From positions 1 through 36,437 of the forward strand of contig JAKVAY010000074.1 in NCBI GenBank assembly GCA_022447185.1: DNA of 36,437 nucleotides, given 5' to 3'. The DNA is from Fuerstiella sp. (lineage in GTDB: Bacteria; Planctomycetota; Planctomycetia; Planctomycetales; Planctomycetaceae). The notes under the pieces are model-generated. The model was not told the origin of the DNA. It saw only the letters and a list, made by a program, of their open reading frames with translations, and ran no database searches. Position numbers and translations under genes: made by a program. Within the stretch, counting starts at the first letter, position 1. Each line of letters begins with the position of its first letter. Positions 35,528-36,437 of this stretch are shown in pieces.

Positions 35528-35640
35528 ATCCCGGCAATAACCTACTTTCGCACTGGTGGGCACTATCATCGGCCTTGTAAGCTTAACGGTCGTGTTCGGA
35601 ATGGGAACGCGTGTTTCCTCACAAGTATAGTCACCGGGAA
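35528..35640 (-). rRNA. rrf: 5S ribosomal RNA
   Basis: On the minus strand the segment begins UUCCCGGUGACUAU and ends UUGCCGGGAUC; the termini pair (UCCCGG with CCGGGA). The universally conserved inner part reads CCCAUUCCGAACACG, followed by AGUGCGAAAGUAGG near the 3' end, as in bacterial 5S. Length is about 113 nt; the exact ends are estimates. It follows 23S by about 150 bp. Confidence 0.96.
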
Positions 35641-35756
35641 TTCCCAGACGCGCAAGCAAAGCCGCATTCGTCTGAGTGAAAAAGTCTAAGTGAACATCGC
35701 CACTACGTTTAGCGGTTTGTCACCGCCGCAGTATAAATCGCTACCTTAAATTCAGT

Positions 35757-35779
35757 CTGTCAGGAAATGGCCCTGACAG
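35757..35779 (-). other. 23S-5S spacer hairpin, probable rRNA processing stem
   Basis: CTGTCAGG (35757-35764) and CCTGACAG (35772-35779) form a perfect 8-bp stem with a 7-nt loop in the spacer just after the 23S 3' end. Its place suggests an RNase III-type processing signal. No tRNA gene lies in the spacer. Confidence 0.5.
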
Positions 35780-35789
35780 TGAATCAAAG

Positions 35790-36437
<648 letters not shown>

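Noticed and set aside
35474..35659. 61-codon minus-strand frame
   Set aside because: It lies across the terminator and the 5S rRNA gene and is an artefact of structural RNA sequence.
35641..35789. tRNA gene in the 23S-5S spacer
   Set aside because: No cloverleaf or T-loop consensus is present; only a simple 8-bp hairpin is seen.

Overview
The window reads as a chromosomal segment of a planctomycete, most likely of the Planctomycetaceae/Gimesia-Fuerstiella kind. The evidence is the gene families it carries: two DUF1549/DUF1553 proteins with haem-like CxxCH motifs, two DUF1501 proteins, one DUF1587/DUF1592/DUF1588/DUF1585 protein, one DUF1552 protein, Tat-type (S/D)RRxxL leaders on several exported proteins, and Gfo/Idh/MocA oxidoreductases. 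Base composition is moderate and even. I see no transposase, integrase, phage gene, tRNA or CRISPR array, so this looks like stable chromosome rather than a recent island.

Positions 1-8440 hold mainly core genes. On the minus strand are a Tat-exported Gfo/Idh/MocA oxidoreductase cut by the left edge, a UAP1-like UDP-sugar pyrophosphorylase, metF, ribH, rho and coaE. On the plus strand, between metF and ribH, lie an NMT1/THI5-like substrate-binding lipoprotein and a DUF58 protein.

Positions 8441-19132 are a run of sugar and small-molecule enzymes: a PGM2-type phosphosugar mutase, a carbon-nitrogen hydrolase, a cytoplasmic Gfo/Idh/MocA dehydrogenase, a DUF5009/HGSNAT-like membrane protein (minus strand), an aldose 1-epimerase, a secreted metallophosphoesterase, a split two-gene thiamine-diphosphate decarboxylase resembling sulfopyruvate/phosphonopyruvate decarboxylase, and a PhyH dioxygenase. 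Several intergenic spaces here carry clean dyads, and two of them share a degenerate repeat.

Positions 19645-35460 are the most distinctive part: two planctomycete exported-cytochrome modules that converge near 25.9 kb. The plus-strand module is DUF1549/1553, then DUF1501, then a PPC-domain protein. The minus-strand module is a tight four-gene operon: DUF1549/1553 with an inserted LamG-like domain, DUF1501, a DUF1592-type protein with an inserted discoidin-like domain, and DUF1552. Its last junctions are TGATG and ATGA overlaps. The substrate of these systems is not known. The carbohydrate-binding-like inserts suggest extracytoplasmic, polymer-related oxidative chemistry, which is inference.

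Positions 35491-36437 hold the end of an rRNA operon on the minus strand: the 3' part of 23S, 5S, and a strong intrinsic terminator only 30 bp upstream of the minus-strand module. No single gene here is clearly a new system. The best leads are the two inserted-domain cytochrome proteins, the split decarboxylase/PhyH locus, and the operator-like dyads and shared intergenic repeat.
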